DNA of 64,000 nt from Pseudomonadota bacterium (lineage in GTDB: Bacteria > Pseudomonadota > Gammaproteobacteria > Steroidobacterales > Steroidobacteraceae). A program made the position numbers and the translations under genes. The notes under the pieces are model-generated. The model made no database searches and was not told the origin of the DNA. It saw only the letters and a list, made by a program, of their open reading frames with translations. Numbering within the stretch: the first letter of the stretch is position 1; each line of letters begins with the position of its first letter. The DNA lies in assembly GCA_021838635.1 (NCBI GenBank), contig JAKCDC010000013.1, positions 1 to 64,000 on the forward strand, read 5' to 3'. Positions 49,746-59,143 of this stretch are shown one piece after another.

Positions 49746-50831
49746 ATGCTCTCCAGCAGCGATCGAGTCGATACTGAATTGACGGCGACCGAGGCGCACG
49801 CGCGCAGCAGGACTCTCACGGGACGGGGCGCGCATCGCTCCGACCACTTCGATGGACGTTGTTTCTTCAACCCGCACGCGCACACCGGCACGCGCTGGCG
49901 CGATCTGCTGCGCTGGGCGCTGACCGCGCGGCCGCGCCCCTGGCCGCGGCACATCGCAAACCGCTCGCGCCCGGCGCCCCCCGCGCGCCTCGCGCCGCGG
50001 CAGCTCGCGCTCACCTTCGTCAACCACATCACCTTCCTCATCCAGTTCCCGGGTCTGAACATCCTCACCGATCCGGTGTATTCCGAGCGGGTCAGTCCGG
50101 TGCGACTGCTCGGCCCGCGGCGGGTGCGCGCGCCCGGCCTGCCGTTCGAGGCGCTGCCGCCGCTCGATCTGGTGCTGATCTCGCACGATCATTACGATCA
50201 TCTCGACGTCAAGACGCTACGGCGCATCGAGGCAGTGCACCGCCCCCGCTACATCACGGGCCTTGGCACCGGCGCTCTGCTGCGGCGCATCGGATTGACG
50301 CGCGTGCACGAACTCGACTGGTGGCAGTGCCTGCATCTGCCTGGGGCCGGCGCCGACATCACCTTCACCCCCGCGCAGCACTGGTCGGGGCGTGGCTTAT
50401 TTGCGCGCAACCGCACGCTCTGGGGCGGCTTTCATCTCGGCTGCGCCGACGGGGACGTCTACTTCGCCGGCGACACCGGCTACGGGGCGCATTTTCATGA
50501 GATCCGCCGCCGGCTCGGCGCACCCGACCTCGCGCTGCTGCCGATCGGTGCCTATGCACCGCGCTGGTATGAAGCGGCCAATCACATGAATCCACACGAA
50601 TCGGTCCAGGCGCACCTGGATCTCGATGCGGGCGTGTCGGTCGCGACGCACTTCGGCTGCTTCCGCTTAAGCGATGAGGGCTTCGAGGAGCCGCTGCACG
50701 ATCTGGCCATCGCGCGTGCACAGCACGGTGTGCCGGAGCGCGCATTCATGGCGCTGGAGACCGGCGAGACACGCCAATTCTCGCTCGCGCAGCTCGACCG
50801 CGAGACCCGCGCGCAGGACGCGGCCGCCTGA
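49746..50831 (+). CDS. MBL-fold metallohydrolase (UlaG/NAPE-PLD-like)
   Basis: A 361-residue hydrolase: LTFVNHITFLIQFPGLNILTDPVYSERVSPVRLLGPRRV, the metal motif SHDHYDHLD, PAQHWSGRGLFARNRTLWGGFHL, YFAGDTGYGAHF, LLPIGAYAPRWYEAANHMNPHESVQAHLDL and VATHFGCFRLSDEGFEEP. This is the RomA/NAPE-PLD-like group with two metal ions, acting on phosphodiesters or lipids. The N-terminal RPRPWPRHIANRSRP precedes the first strand as in that group. The ATG at 49746 gives an N-terminus rich in Arg and Thr without homology, so a later start is possible. Confidence 0.88.
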   Translation: MLSSSDRVDTELTATEAHARSRTLTGRGAHRSDHFDGRCFFNPHAHTGTRWRDLLRWALTARPRPWPRHIANRSRPAPPARLAPRQLALTFVNHITFLIQFPGLNILTDPVYSERVSPVRLLGPRRVRAPGLPFEALPPLDLVLISHDHYDHLDVKTLRRIEAVHRPRYITGLGTGALLRRIGLTRVHELDWWQCLHLPGAGADITFTPAQHWSGRGLFARNRTLWGGFHLGCADGDVYFAGDTGYGAHFHEIRRRLGAPDLALLPIGAYAPRWYEAANHMNPHESVQAHLDLDAGVSVATHFGCFRLSDEGFEEPLHDLAIARAQHGVPERAFMALETGETRQFSLAQLDRETRAQDAAA

Positions 50832-50963
50832 GAGGACGCCGGCAGTGCCCGGCGGCGGGACCCTTGGAAGGGTCCGGGGCATCCCGTACAGTGTCCGGAT
50901 GCGACTCACCGGCACCCCGCGACGAGGGCGAACGCGACTGTGTGCGGGCGGTCCCGCGCCGAC

Positions 50964-52193
50964 ATGAGCGCTGAGACGCGCGGCATCAACGCCCCGCTCT
51001 GGGCACTGGCCGCGCTGGGATTCGCCGGCGGTCTCGGCGGTGGCGTGGTCTTCCCGATCCTGCCGATCGTCGGTCAGGCGCTCGGCATCGCCCCGGCGAT
51101 GATCGGCCTGATTCTCTCCCTGAACCGCATCACCCGCCTCGGCGTCAATCCCTTCACCGGCCATCTGGTCGATCGCTTCGGCGCACGCTGGCCGCTGACG
51201 TGCGGATTGCTGATCGAGGGCCTGGCCACCTTGTGTTACACGAGCGGGTTAGCGAGCCGGGACCCGACCGCCTGGTTCCTGCTCGGTCGGGCGATCTGGG
51301 GCGTCGGATCCTCGCTGTTGATGGTCGGGGCACTCACCGGGGCGCTGATGGTGAGCACGGCGGCGGCCCGCGGCCGTGCCACCGCGCTGGTGCGCATGGC
51401 GCTCAGTTTCGGCGTGCCGGCCGGGCTATTGCTCGGCGGTCTGGTGGCCAACCTCGTCTCGGTCCGCGCCGCCTTCCTCGCCGCGACGTTCATCACCTTC
51501 GGCGGCATGGTGGTCGCGTTCTTCATCGCACCGCACGCCCGCGGTGAGCTCACCCCACAGCGCGAGCGAGCGCCTTCACCGGCCCGGGCGGTGCTGCGCG
51601 AGCTGCTGCGTCCGGGCCCGCTGTGGATCGTGTGGCTGTTCAACTTCATCATCTTCTTCTCCGCGCAGGGGGTGATCCTCGCCTCCCTCGTACTCATCGT
51701 GCACGAACGACACCTGATGCTACCGGGTCTGAACGCCGAGGGTTCCGCCGGGACGTTGATGGCGGTCATGCTGGGGACCTCTGCCATCGTCTCGTGGATC
51801 ACCGGGCGCTCGATCGATCGGCGCGGCAACAAGAGCGCCGTCCTGCTGCCGGCGGCGATCTGTCTGGCGTGTGGGTTCGCCGTGCTCGCCTTCGCCCCCA
51901 CGCTGCTGCCGGCGGCAGCGGCACTCGGCATCATCGGCATCGGCCTCGGCGGCATCAGCGTGCCGCTCATCGTGATCATGGGTGAGCTGATCCGGCCCGA
52001 GTGCTACGGGCGCGCGGTCGGCATCTACCAGGTTGCCGGGGACATCGGCGGCAGCCTCGGGCCGATCACGGGACTCGAGGCCATCGCACGCTTCGGGCCG
52101 CGCGCGCCGCTCGTGATGCTCGCCGCGCTGTTGCTCGGCACCGTGCCGCTCGCCCTCGTCCTCCGTCGCCTCGAGCGCCGCCTGCACCGCTGA
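50964..52193 (+). CDS. MFS transporter
   Basis: A 409-residue protein with about twelve hydrophobic segments, beginning NAPLWALAALGFAGGLGGGVVFPILP, with the MFS signature between helices 2 and 3 (GHLVDRFGARWPL) and a second one in the C-terminal half (GRSIDRRGNKSAVLL). A Gly-rich helix near ARGRATALVRMALSFGVPAGLLLGG follows. It is likely a drug or metabolite efflux protein; substrate unknown. ATG 50964 was chosen over the in-frame start at 50940 by the family N-terminus. TACAGT near 50886 is a possible -10. Confidence 0.88.
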   Translation: MSAETRGINAPLWALAALGFAGGLGGGVVFPILPIVGQALGIAPAMIGLILSLNRITRLGVNPFTGHLVDRFGARWPLTCGLLIEGLATLCYTSGLASRDPTAWFLLGRAIWGVGSSLLMVGALTGALMVSTAAARGRATALVRMALSFGVPAGLLLGGLVANLVSVRAAFLAATFITFGGMVVAFFIAPHARGELTPQRERAPSPARAVLRELLRPGPLWIVWLFNFIIFFSAQGVILASLVLIVHERHLMLPGLNAEGSAGTLMAVMLGTSAIVSWITGRSIDRRGNKSAVLLPAAICLACGFAVLAFAPTLLPAAAALGIIGIGLGGISVPLIVIMGELIRPECYGRAVGIYQVAGDIGGSLGPITGLEAIARFGPRAPLVMLAALLLGTVPLALVLRRLERRLHR

Positions 52194-52215
52194 GACGGCG
52201 AGCCGCCCGCTCGGC

Positions 52216-53694
52216 TCAATGCACGCCGTGCATGAGCTTGCGGATCGGCTTGGCCCCGAGCAGATACACCAGACTCAAGGCCGTGCCATACACGAACAGT
52301 CGCACATAGACATGTCCGTAGTCCTCGATGGCCGGGCGGGCCGCACTGCCGGCGCCCGCGGTGAGCGTGGCGATCCAGCCGGCCAGCTGATACGCGATCG
52401 CGTAGCCGAAGAACCACCCGCCCATCGCGAAGGAGGCATCCTCGGGCGCGGCAAGCAGCCCCACCAGGCCGTACCCGATCGGCGAGAGCGCGAGCTCCCC
52501 GATCGTCTGCGCCAGATAACACCCGGCGAGCAGCCCCCAACCGGTCTTGCCGTCGGCGGCGAGGCCGTAACGGATCCCGAGCGCCATGATGCCGTAGCTG
52601 AGCGCGACCAGCAGCAGTCCGATGCCGAACTTGGTCGGTGTCGAGGGGTCCTGACCCCGTTTGCCGAGCCACGGCCACAGCAGCGCCAGCAGCGGGGCAA
52701 AGATCAGGATGTAGAGCGGATTGGCCGACTGGAACAGCGTGTAGTTGAACGGCGCGTTCACGTAGTCGCGCGCGAAGAAGTTCAGCGACGTCACGCCCTG
52801 GAAACTGAGCGTCCAGAATCCGACCAGCGCGACGAACAGCACCAGCAGCGCGAGGTAACGCTGGGTCTGCACCCGATCGCCGCGGCGGATGCACGACACC
52901 ACGAAATACAGCACGAGCGCGCCCATGAACACGTACATCATCGCGCGCAGGATCTGCGGGTGCGCAAGCAGCATCGCCGTCGGAACAATCAGCGCCGCGA
53001 GTGCGACCAGGACTCCGAGCAGCGCGCCACGGCGCGCACCGGTGGCCTCGGCCGGCACGTTGGGCTTCAGTTTATGCATACGCAGCTGAAACAGCACTGC
53101 GGCGAGCAGCTCACCGACCGCCGCGGCGATGAACCCCCAGCGCAGGCCGAAGCGATGACCGACGAAATCGGCGCAGATGAACGGCGCGATGAACGAGCCG
53201 AGATTGATCGCCAGGTAGTAGAGCGTATACCCGCCCTCGCGGCGCGGATCGTTAGTGGCGTAGTTGCGCCCGATGAGCACCGTGAGCGGAATGGTCAGGC
53301 CCACGGCGAGCGCATAGAGCGCCAGCCCGATCTCCATCCCGAACAGCGTCGGCAGCGCCATCAGGACCAGCCCCGCCACCAGCAGCCACATCCCGAGCGC
53401 CACGGAGCGCAGCTCGCCCAGCACTTTGTCGGCAACGTAACCGCCGGCAATCGGCGTGGCATACATCAATGCCAGAAATCCGCTCGCCAGCAGATCCGCG
53501 TGGCGCTGGGCCGCCGCGGGGCTGAGCGTGCCGAAGAACTGCTCGGCGATGTACGGCGTCAGGTAGGCGCGAAATCCGTAGAAGCAGAAGTTGAAGCCGA
53601 CCGTGACCGCCAGCAGCATCCACAACTGCCGCGGATGGCCCCAAAGCGATGGCGCGGCGCTGCTGCTGCCGGTCTGCGTATTCTCATCCTGCAT
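52216..53694 (-). CDS. POT/PTR-family proton-dependent oligopeptide transporter
   Basis: A 492-residue membrane protein with features of the PTR2 family: FNFCFYGFRAYLTPYIAEQFFG at the first helix (ExxERFxYYG counterpart is altered to FCFYGFRA), ATPIAGGYVADKVLGELRSVALGM, TLYYLAINLGSFIAPFICADFVGHRFGLRWGF (the YxxINxGS motif) and LAQTIGELALSPIGYGLVGLLAP. The usual E-x-x-E-R proton-coupling box on helix 1 is absent, which would affect proton coupling. The transporter is convergent with the MFS gene. Confidence 0.86.
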   Translation of the reverse strand: MQDENTQTGSSSAAPSLWGHPRQLWMLLAVTVGFNFCFYGFRAYLTPYIAEQFFGTLSPAAAQRHADLLASGFLALMYATPIAGGYVADKVLGELRSVALGMWLLVAGLVLMALPTLFGMEIGLALYALAVGLTIPLTVLIGRNYATNDPRREGGYTLYYLAINLGSFIAPFICADFVGHRFGLRWGFIAAAVGELLAAVLFQLRMHKLKPNVPAEATGARRGALLGVLVALAALIVPTAMLLAHPQILRAMMYVFMGALVLYFVVSCIRRGDRVQTQRYLALLVLFVALVGFWTLSFQGVTSLNFFARDYVNAPFNYTLFQSANPLYILIFAPLLALLWPWLGKRGQDPSTPTKFGIGLLLVALSYGIMALGIRYGLAADGKTGWGLLAGCYLAQTIGELALSPIGYGLVGLLAAPEDASFAMGGWFFGYAIAYQLAGWIATLTAGAGSAARPAIEDYGHVYVRLFVYGTALSLVYLLGAKPIRKLMHGVH

Positions 53695-53860
53695 TCGAAT
53701 TCTCCGCCTGCGGCGTCGATCTTCTCACTGTGCAGCGCCCCGCCGACCCCCTCCGAGGGCGCTGCGCCCGACCGGGACCCGGCCGGCCAAAGCGGCGATC
53801 CTACCAGCTCGCCGGTGCAGGGCGTGATTGCCCGGCCCGGCTGCCCACAGGCGTCCCCGC

Positions 53861-53866
53861 TATACT
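53861..53866 (+). promoter_or_regulatory. -10 box TATACT ahead of the MutS-like gene
   Basis: TATACT ends six bases before the GTG start at 53873 and there is no Shine-Dalgarno, consistent with a leaderless mRNA. No clear -35 is seen. Confidence 0.45.
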
Positions 53867-53872
53867 GCGCGC

Positions 53873-55657
53873 GTGACGCCGGGTGAACTCTACGCCGCAC
53901 GACTCGCGAGCCGGGACGCACGCATCGCCGCACTGCAGCGCAGCGATGCGCGCTTCGGTGCGGCCCGTCTCGCCGTGGCCGCGATCGGATTGCTCGCCGG
54001 TTGGATGGTCGGCTACGCGCATTGGTTCCCGGGCGTCTGGCTGACGGTACCGATTGCGGCATTCGCCGCGCTCGTCGCAGCCCAGTCCCGCCAACGACGC
54101 GAGCTGACGCGCACGGTGCGCGCGGCCGAGTTCTATCGACGCGCCATCGCACGCCTGGAGGACCGTTGGGCCGGCACCGGGATCCAGGATCACCCCCGCG
54201 ACGATGCGCATCATCCCTATGCGGCCGACCTCGATGTGTTCGGCCGAGGGAGTCTGTTCGAGCTGCTGTGCACGGCGCGCACGGCGATGGGGCGCAAGAC
54301 CCTCGCCGACTGGCTCCTCGGCGCGGCGGACAGCGCGCAGTTGCACCACCGCCACGAGTGCATCGATGATCTGCGCGCGCGGCTCGATCTGCACGAAGCC
54401 CTGGCAGTGCTCGGCGAGGCGGACGAGGCGCCGGTGAGCGCGCAGCGCCTGCTCGCCTGGTCGCGCGCGCCGAATATGCTCACCGCCCGTTGGATCGGTG
54501 CCCTCGCGGTGGGCTTGCCGACGGTGCTGCTCGCCGCGCTGCTCTGGGGCTTTCTGCGCGATCAGTGGCTGGCGGCGCTCGCGGTGCTGGTGATCGAGGC
54601 GGCCGTGCTGTATGCGCTGCGCCGCGTGCTGGTGCCGAATCTGAGCGCCGTTGCGGGCGTGTACGACGCCGATGGCCTGCGCACCTGTGCCCGGTTGGTC
54701 GAGCGCATCGAGCGTGAGCCGTTCGAGGCCCCCGCACTGCGCGCGCTCGTCGCACCTTTCGGCCGCGGCGAGCGGCGCTGTTCCGCCTCCCTCGCCCGAC
54801 TCGCCTGGATCGGCGCGTTTGCCGAGGCGCGCGAGGCGCTCTCCGTGCGTTGGTTGCTCACCGTGCCGCTGCTGTATCCGCTGCAGGTCGCACGCGCCGC
54901 TGAGCGCTGGCGCGGCGCGCATGCGGCGGATGTGCCCGGCTGGATCGAGGCGATCGGCCCGTTCGAGGCCCTCGCCTCACTCGCCCAGTTTGCCTTCGAG
55001 CACCCTGACTTTCCGTATCCGCAGCTGTGCACCGACGCCGGAGTGTTTACGGCGCAGGCGCTCGGGCACCCACTGCTGCCCGCCAGCCGCTGCGTCCACA
55101 ACGATGTGAGCCTCTCCAGTGCCGCGCCGGTGCTGCTGGTGAGCGGCTCGAACATGTCCGGCAAGAGCACGCTGCTGCGCGCGGTGGGGCTGAACGTCGT
55201 GCTCGCCATGGCCGGCGCCCCCGTGAATGCCCGCTCGCTGCGACTGGCGCCGCTTTCGATCGGGGCGAGCATCCGCGTCAATGATTCGCTGCAGGAAGGT
55301 CAGTCGCGATTCTCCGCCGAGCTCACCCGACTGCGCCAGATCGTGGCGATCGCCGAACGCGGCGGTGCGCTGCTGTTTCTGATCGATGAGCTGCTGCAGG
55401 GCACCAACTCCAAGGACCGTCGCATCGGCGCCGAAGGACTGCTGCGCACGCTGATCGATCTGAAGGCGATCGGCATCGCCACGACGCACGATCTGGCGCT
55501 GACGGAACTGCCCGGCATCGCCCTCTCGGTGCGCAACGTCCATCTGCGCGAGACGATGCGCGATGGAGTGATGCACTTTGACTACACGCTGCGCCCGGGG
55601 GTCGTCACGACCAGCAATGGCGTCGAGCTCATGCGCGCGATGGGTTTGCGGGTCTGA
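53873..55657 (+). CDS. Membrane-anchored MutS-like ATPase
   Basis: A 594-residue protein with two pairs of membrane segments near residues 30-70 (AARLAVAAIGLLAGWMVGYAHWFPGVWLTVPIAAF) and 210-250 (IGALAVGLPTVLLAALLWGFLRDQWLAALAVLVIEAAVLY), a MutS lever-like middle (GRGSLFELLCTARTAMGRKTLADWLLG, the MutS domain III hallmark) and a MutS ATPase: SGSNMSGKSTLLRAVGLNV (Walker A), VNDSLQEGQSRFSAEL, LFLIDELLQGTNSKDRR (Walker B), ATTHDLAL. The mismatch-recognition N-terminal domains of MutS are missing. Function of these membrane MutS-like proteins is unknown. The start is a GTG. Confidence 0.86.
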   Translation: MTPGELYAARLASRDARIAALQRSDARFGAARLAVAAIGLLAGWMVGYAHWFPGVWLTVPIAAFAALVAAQSRQRRELTRTVRAAEFYRRAIARLEDRWAGTGIQDHPRDDAHHPYAADLDVFGRGSLFELLCTARTAMGRKTLADWLLGAADSAQLHHRHECIDDLRARLDLHEALAVLGEADEAPVSAQRLLAWSRAPNMLTARWIGALAVGLPTVLLAALLWGFLRDQWLAALAVLVIEAAVLYALRRVLVPNLSAVAGVYDADGLRTCARLVERIEREPFEAPALRALVAPFGRGERRCSASLARLAWIGAFAEAREALSVRWLLTVPLLYPLQVARAAERWRGAHAADVPGWIEAIGPFEALASLAQFAFEHPDFPYPQLCTDAGVFTAQALGHPLLPASRCVHNDVSLSSAAPVLLVSGSNMSGKSTLLRAVGLNVVLAMAGAPVNARSLRLAPLSIGASIRVNDSLQEGQSRFSAELTRLRQIVAIAERGGALLFLIDELLQGTNSKDRRIGAEGLLRTLIDLKAIGIATTHDLALTELPGIALSVRNVHLRETMRDGVMHFDYTLRPGVVTTSNGVELMRAMGLRV

Positions 55658-55860
55658 CGGAGCGCAGGACCGGCGTCACGGGCGCATCCTCCGCCCCTGA
55701 CCTTCGAGTGCCCTGCCGTCGCGGGAAATCGGGGGGCCGCTTGCAATTGGTCTCTTGACGCTTCAAAATACCACTCAGCCTCGGCGAAGGCACCACTCGC
55801 GGCCGCAGACCGGCCCGCGCGCCTCGCCGTCCCTCACGGTACGACGAACCCAGAGCCGCC

Positions 55861-57234
55861 ATGACCTACGCCTCCGTCAATCCCGCCACGGGTGAAACCT
55901 TCGCCGAGTTCGAGCTGCACGACGCCGAGTTCGTGGATGCGGCATTGACCGCCGCCGTCTCGGCGCAGCGCGCGTGGGCACGCACACCGCTCGAGGAGCG
56001 TTGCGCTCGGCTGCGGCGAGTGGCCGCCGAATTGCGCCAGCGCAAGTCACGGCTCGCCCGCCTGGTGACCCTCGAGATGGGCAAGCCGATCCTCGAGTCC
56101 GAGGCCGAGGTGGACAAGTGCGCCTGGAACTGCGAATTCTACGCGGACCACGCCGCGCAGTTCCTCGGCGATGAGATCGTCGCGAGCGCCGCCGCGGACA
56201 GCCGCGTGCTCTATGAGCCTCTCGGCGTGGTGCTCGCGATCATGCCGTGGAATTATCCGCTCTGGCAGGTGATGCGCTTTGCCGCACCGGCGCTCGCGGC
56301 CGGCAACGGCTTCATCCTCAAACACGCCAACAACGTGCCGCAGTGCGCCGAGCAGCTCGAGCAGCTGATGCGCGCGGCGGGCATACCGCACGGGCTGTGC
56401 ACCGTGCTGCGGGTCGACAGTACACAGGTCCAATCCCTCATCGAGGATCGGCGCATCGCCGCGGTGACGCTCACCGGTTCGACCGCCGTCGGCCGGCAGG
56501 TGGCGGCCGAGGCCGGCGCGGCCCTGAAGAAGCAGGTCCTGGAACTCGGCGGGTCCGACCCCTTCATCGTGCTCGAGGACGCACCGCTCGAACTCGCCGC
56601 GCAAACGGCGGTCAAGGCCCGCTTCACCAACGGGGGCCAGAGCTGCATCAACGCCAAGCGCTTCATCGTCGTCGAGTCGATCGCCGACCGCTTCGTCGAG
56701 CGGTTCCTCGAACACGTTCGTGCGCTGAAGGTCGGCGATCCGCTGCAGCGCGAGGTCACCATCGGTCCGATGGCCCGGGACGATCTGCGCTCGGCACTGC
56801 ACCGCCAGGTGCAGCAGACGGTCGCACAGGGGGCGCAGCTGCTCGGCGGCGGAGCACCCGGCACCGGACCGGGCTTCTTCTATCCCCCCACGGTGCTCGA
56901 CCACGTCGCCCCGGCCATGACGGCCGCCTGCGAGGAGACCTTCGGACCGGCCGCCGCCATTCTGCGCGTGCGCGGTGCCGAGGAGGCCGTGCAGCTGGCC
57001 AACAGTCTCGACTACGGACTCGGTGCTGCCCTCTGGAGCGCCGATGTGGCGCGCGCCACGGCGCTCGCGCGCCGGATCGAGGCCGGGGCAGTATTCATCA
57101 ACGCCCTGGTGGCCTCCGATCCGCGCCTGCCGTTTGGCGGCATCAAACAATCCGGCTACGGCCGCGAGCTCGGCGCGTGCGGCGCGCGCGAATTCACCAA
57201 CGTCAAAACCCTTTGGATCGGACCTACCCGCTGA
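55861..57234 (+). CDS. NAD(P)-dependent aldehyde dehydrogenase (succinate-semialdehyde type)
   Basis: A 457-residue enzyme: VNPATGETFAEFELHD, RKSRLARLVTLEMGKPI, YEPLGVVLAIMPWNYPLWQVMRFAAPALAAGN, VTLTGSTAVGRQVAAEAG, VLELGGSDPFIVLEDA (catalytic Glu), RFTNGGQSCINAKRFIVVE (catalytic Cys) and EETFGPAAAILRV, LPFGGIKQSGYGRELG. Closest in kind to succinate-semialdehyde dehydrogenases. It is first of a five-gene catabolic cluster ending with a GntR regulator; the substrate aldehyde is not identifiable. Confidence 0.92.
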   Translation: MTYASVNPATGETFAEFELHDAEFVDAALTAAVSAQRAWARTPLEERCARLRRVAAELRQRKSRLARLVTLEMGKPILESEAEVDKCAWNCEFYADHAAQFLGDEIVASAAADSRVLYEPLGVVLAIMPWNYPLWQVMRFAAPALAAGNGFILKHANNVPQCAEQLEQLMRAAGIPHGLCTVLRVDSTQVQSLIEDRRIAAVTLTGSTAVGRQVAAEAGAALKKQVLELGGSDPFIVLEDAPLELAAQTAVKARFTNGGQSCINAKRFIVVESIADRFVERFLEHVRALKVGDPLQREVTIGPMARDDLRSALHRQVQQTVAQGAQLLGGGAPGTGPGFFYPPTVLDHVAPAMTAACEETFGPAAAILRVRGAEEAVQLANSLDYGLGAALWSADVARATALARRIEAGAVFINALVASDPRLPFGGIKQSGYGRELGACGAREFTNVKTLWIGPTR

Positions 57235-57256
57235 TCCGCACGCCGCGAGGACACCC

Positions 57257-57679
57257 ATGACTGTGCACACCCCGTCGAACGCCGTGCTGCTGAAGCCCGA
57301 GACGCTGCCCCGCTACGAGCGAGGCGGCGGCGCCACTACGACGCCGCTGGTGACCCCGGCGGTCGGTGACGCCGGATTCATCACCGGCTACACCGTCTTC
57401 ACCGCCGGTGCGGAGATTCCGTTCCACAGTCACAACTGCGCCGAGAGCGTGATCCTGATCGAAGGCCGCGCCGCACTCGACATCGACGGTACGGCGTACG
57501 AGCTGAAGCCGCTCGATGCCACCTACATTCCCCCCGGCGTGTCGCATCGATTCCGCAATCTCTCGGCGCACGAGCCGATGAAGATCCTGTGGATCTACGC
57601 CCACGCGAACGCCACCCGCACGCTCACCGCCACGGGCGTGACCCATCCGGTCAGCGCCGAGCACGGCCGGCACCCCTGA
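57257..57679 (+). CDS. Cupin-domain protein of the catabolic cluster
   Basis: A 140-residue cupin: RYERGGGATTTPLVTPAVGDAGFITGYTVFTAGAEIPFHSHNCAESVILIEGRAALDIDGTAYELKPLDATYIPPGVSHRFRNLSAHEPMKILWIYA. The metal motif HSHNCAESV and a second His (SHRF) are present. It starts 22 bases after the aldehyde dehydrogenase stop, and the next gene follows after 17 bases. Such proteins may be isomerases, dioxygenases or ligand-binding adaptors; the role here is unknown. Confidence 0.88.
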   Translation: MTVHTPSNAVLLKPETLPRYERGGGATTTPLVTPAVGDAGFITGYTVFTAGAEIPFHSHNCAESVILIEGRAALDIDGTAYELKPLDATYIPPGVSHRFRNLSAHEPMKILWIYAHANATRTLTATGVTHPVSAEHGRHP

Positions 57680-57696
57680 ACCCCGAGGCAACGCTC

Positions 57697-58767
57697 ATGA
57701 ACCTGCTCGTGCTGCCCGGCGATGGTATCGGCCCCGAGATTACGGCTGCAGCGATCGAGGTGCTGCACGCCGCCGATCGACGCTTCGGTCTCGAGCTTCA
57801 CCTCGAATACGACGAGGTCGGCTTCGTGAGCCTGGAGAAGTACGGCACCACGCTGCGCCCCGAGGTGCTCGAGCGGGCGCGCGCCTACGAGGGCATCATT
57901 CTCGGCACGCAATCGCACGCCGAGTATCCGGCACCTGAAAAAGGCGGCCGCAACATCTCGGCGGCGTTTCGCGTCCAGCTGGATCTTTATGCCAACGTGC
58001 GCCCGGCACGCACCCGCAGCTACCTGCCCTCGAACCTCAAGCCCGGCAAGCACATGGACCTCGTGATCATGCGCGAGGCGACCGAGGGGTTCTATCCCGA
58101 TCGGAACATGAGTCGCGGCTGGGGCGAGATGATGCCGAGCCCCGACATGGCCTTGTCGGTGCGCAAGATCACCCGTCACTGCAGCGAGCGGATCGCGCGC
58201 CGCGCATTCGAGCTGGCGATGTCCCGGCGCCGCAAGGTGACGGCCGTGCACAAAGTGAACAGCTTTCACATGAGCGACGGGTTGTTTCTGGAATGCGTCC
58301 GGCAGGTGGCACGGGAGTTCCCCGAGGTCGCCCTCGATGACCTGCTCATCGATGCGTGCACCGCGCATCTGGTGCGCACCCCCGAGCGCTTCGATGTGCT
58401 GGTGGCGGAGAATTTCTACGGCGACATTCTCTCCGACCTCGCCAGCGAGCTCTCCGGCAGCCTCGGACTCGCCGGCTCGATCATGGCCGGCGATCGGCTC
58501 TGCTGCGCGCAGGCGCAGCACGGCTCCGCCCCCGACATCGCCGGGGCGGACAAGGCCAATCCGACCTCGATGATCCTCTCGGTGGCGATGCTCCTTGAGT
58601 GGCTCGGCAACCATCACCGCCGGGAGGCGTACCGCGATGCCGGTGCCGCCCTGCACAGGGCCGTCGAGGCGGTTCTGGCCGACCCTGCGACCCGTACCGC
58701 GGATATCGCCGGGCACATCGGCACGCGCGCCTTCGGTACGGCGGTCGCCGCGGCACTGCAGGGGTGA
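57697..58767 (+). CDS. Isocitrate/isopropylmalate dehydrogenase-family enzyme
   Basis: A 356-residue NAD(P)-dependent beta-decarboxylating dehydrogenase: NLLVLPGDGIGPEITAAAIEVLHAA, LRPEVLERARAYEGIILGTQSH, DLYANVRPARTRSYLP, LVIMREATEGFYPDRNM, RRKVTAVHKVNSFHMSDGLFLECVRQVA, LIDACTAHLVRTPERFDVLVAENFYGDILSDLASELSGSLGLAGS and HGSAPDIAGADKANPTSMILSVAMLLEWLG. The conserved Asp residues and Arg triplet are in place. The substrate loop (ATEGFYPDRNMSRGWG) is unlike leuB or icd, so a different 2-hydroxyacid, as in tartrate or malate-type relatives, is likely. Confidence 0.9.
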   Translation: MNLLVLPGDGIGPEITAAAIEVLHAADRRFGLELHLEYDEVGFVSLEKYGTTLRPEVLERARAYEGIILGTQSHAEYPAPEKGGRNISAAFRVQLDLYANVRPARTRSYLPSNLKPGKHMDLVIMREATEGFYPDRNMSRGWGEMMPSPDMALSVRKITRHCSERIARRAFELAMSRRRKVTAVHKVNSFHMSDGLFLECVRQVAREFPEVALDDLLIDACTAHLVRTPERFDVLVAENFYGDILSDLASELSGSLGLAGSIMAGDRLCCAQAQHGSAPDIAGADKANPTSMILSVAMLLEWLGNHHRREAYRDAGAALHRAVEAVLADPATRTADIAGHIGTRAFGTAVAAALQG

Positions 58768-58837
58768 GCGCGCTCCCCTCGAGTCGGACCGACCCCGGTA
58801 TGCGATCATGCCGCGACCCTGTCCGCCGAGGATCGCC

Positions 58838-59137
58838 ATGATCATCGAGATCGCTGACTTCAAGATATTGCCCGACTCACGCGAACAATTCGCCACGGCG
58901 ATCACACACGCCGCCGCGCACGTGCTGGCCAAAGCCGACGGTTATCGCGGCCACCGGATCCTCGCCTGCCGCGAGTCGCCCGGGCGATTCGTGCTCACCG
59001 TCGAGTGGGACTCGCTGCAGGCCCATACGGTCGGCTTCCGGCAATCGCCGGCCTTCGCCGAATGGCGTGCGCTCATCGGACCGTATTTCGCCGAGCCGCC
59101 GCATGTCGAGCACTTTGACCTGCTCGCCGATGGGTGA
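58838..59137 (+). CDS. Antibiotic biosynthesis monooxygenase (ABM) domain protein
   Basis: A 99-residue ferredoxin-like protein: IIEIADFKILPDSREQFATAITHAAAHVLAKADGYRGHRILACRESPGRFVLTVEWDSLQAHTVGFRQSPAFAEWRALIGPYFAEPPHVEHFDLL. This is the ABM fold (VDxHxGFRxSxxYxxWRxL-type motif). Small ABM proteins are cofactor-free monooxygenases or isomerase-like dimers. It precedes the regulator gene by six bases, so it belongs to the same operon. Confidence 0.9.
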   Translation: MIIEIADFKILPDSREQFATAITHAAAHVLAKADGYRGHRILACRESPGRFVLTVEWDSLQAHTVGFRQSPAFAEWRALIGPYFAEPPHVEHFDLLADG

Positions 59138-59143
59138 GGCCGC

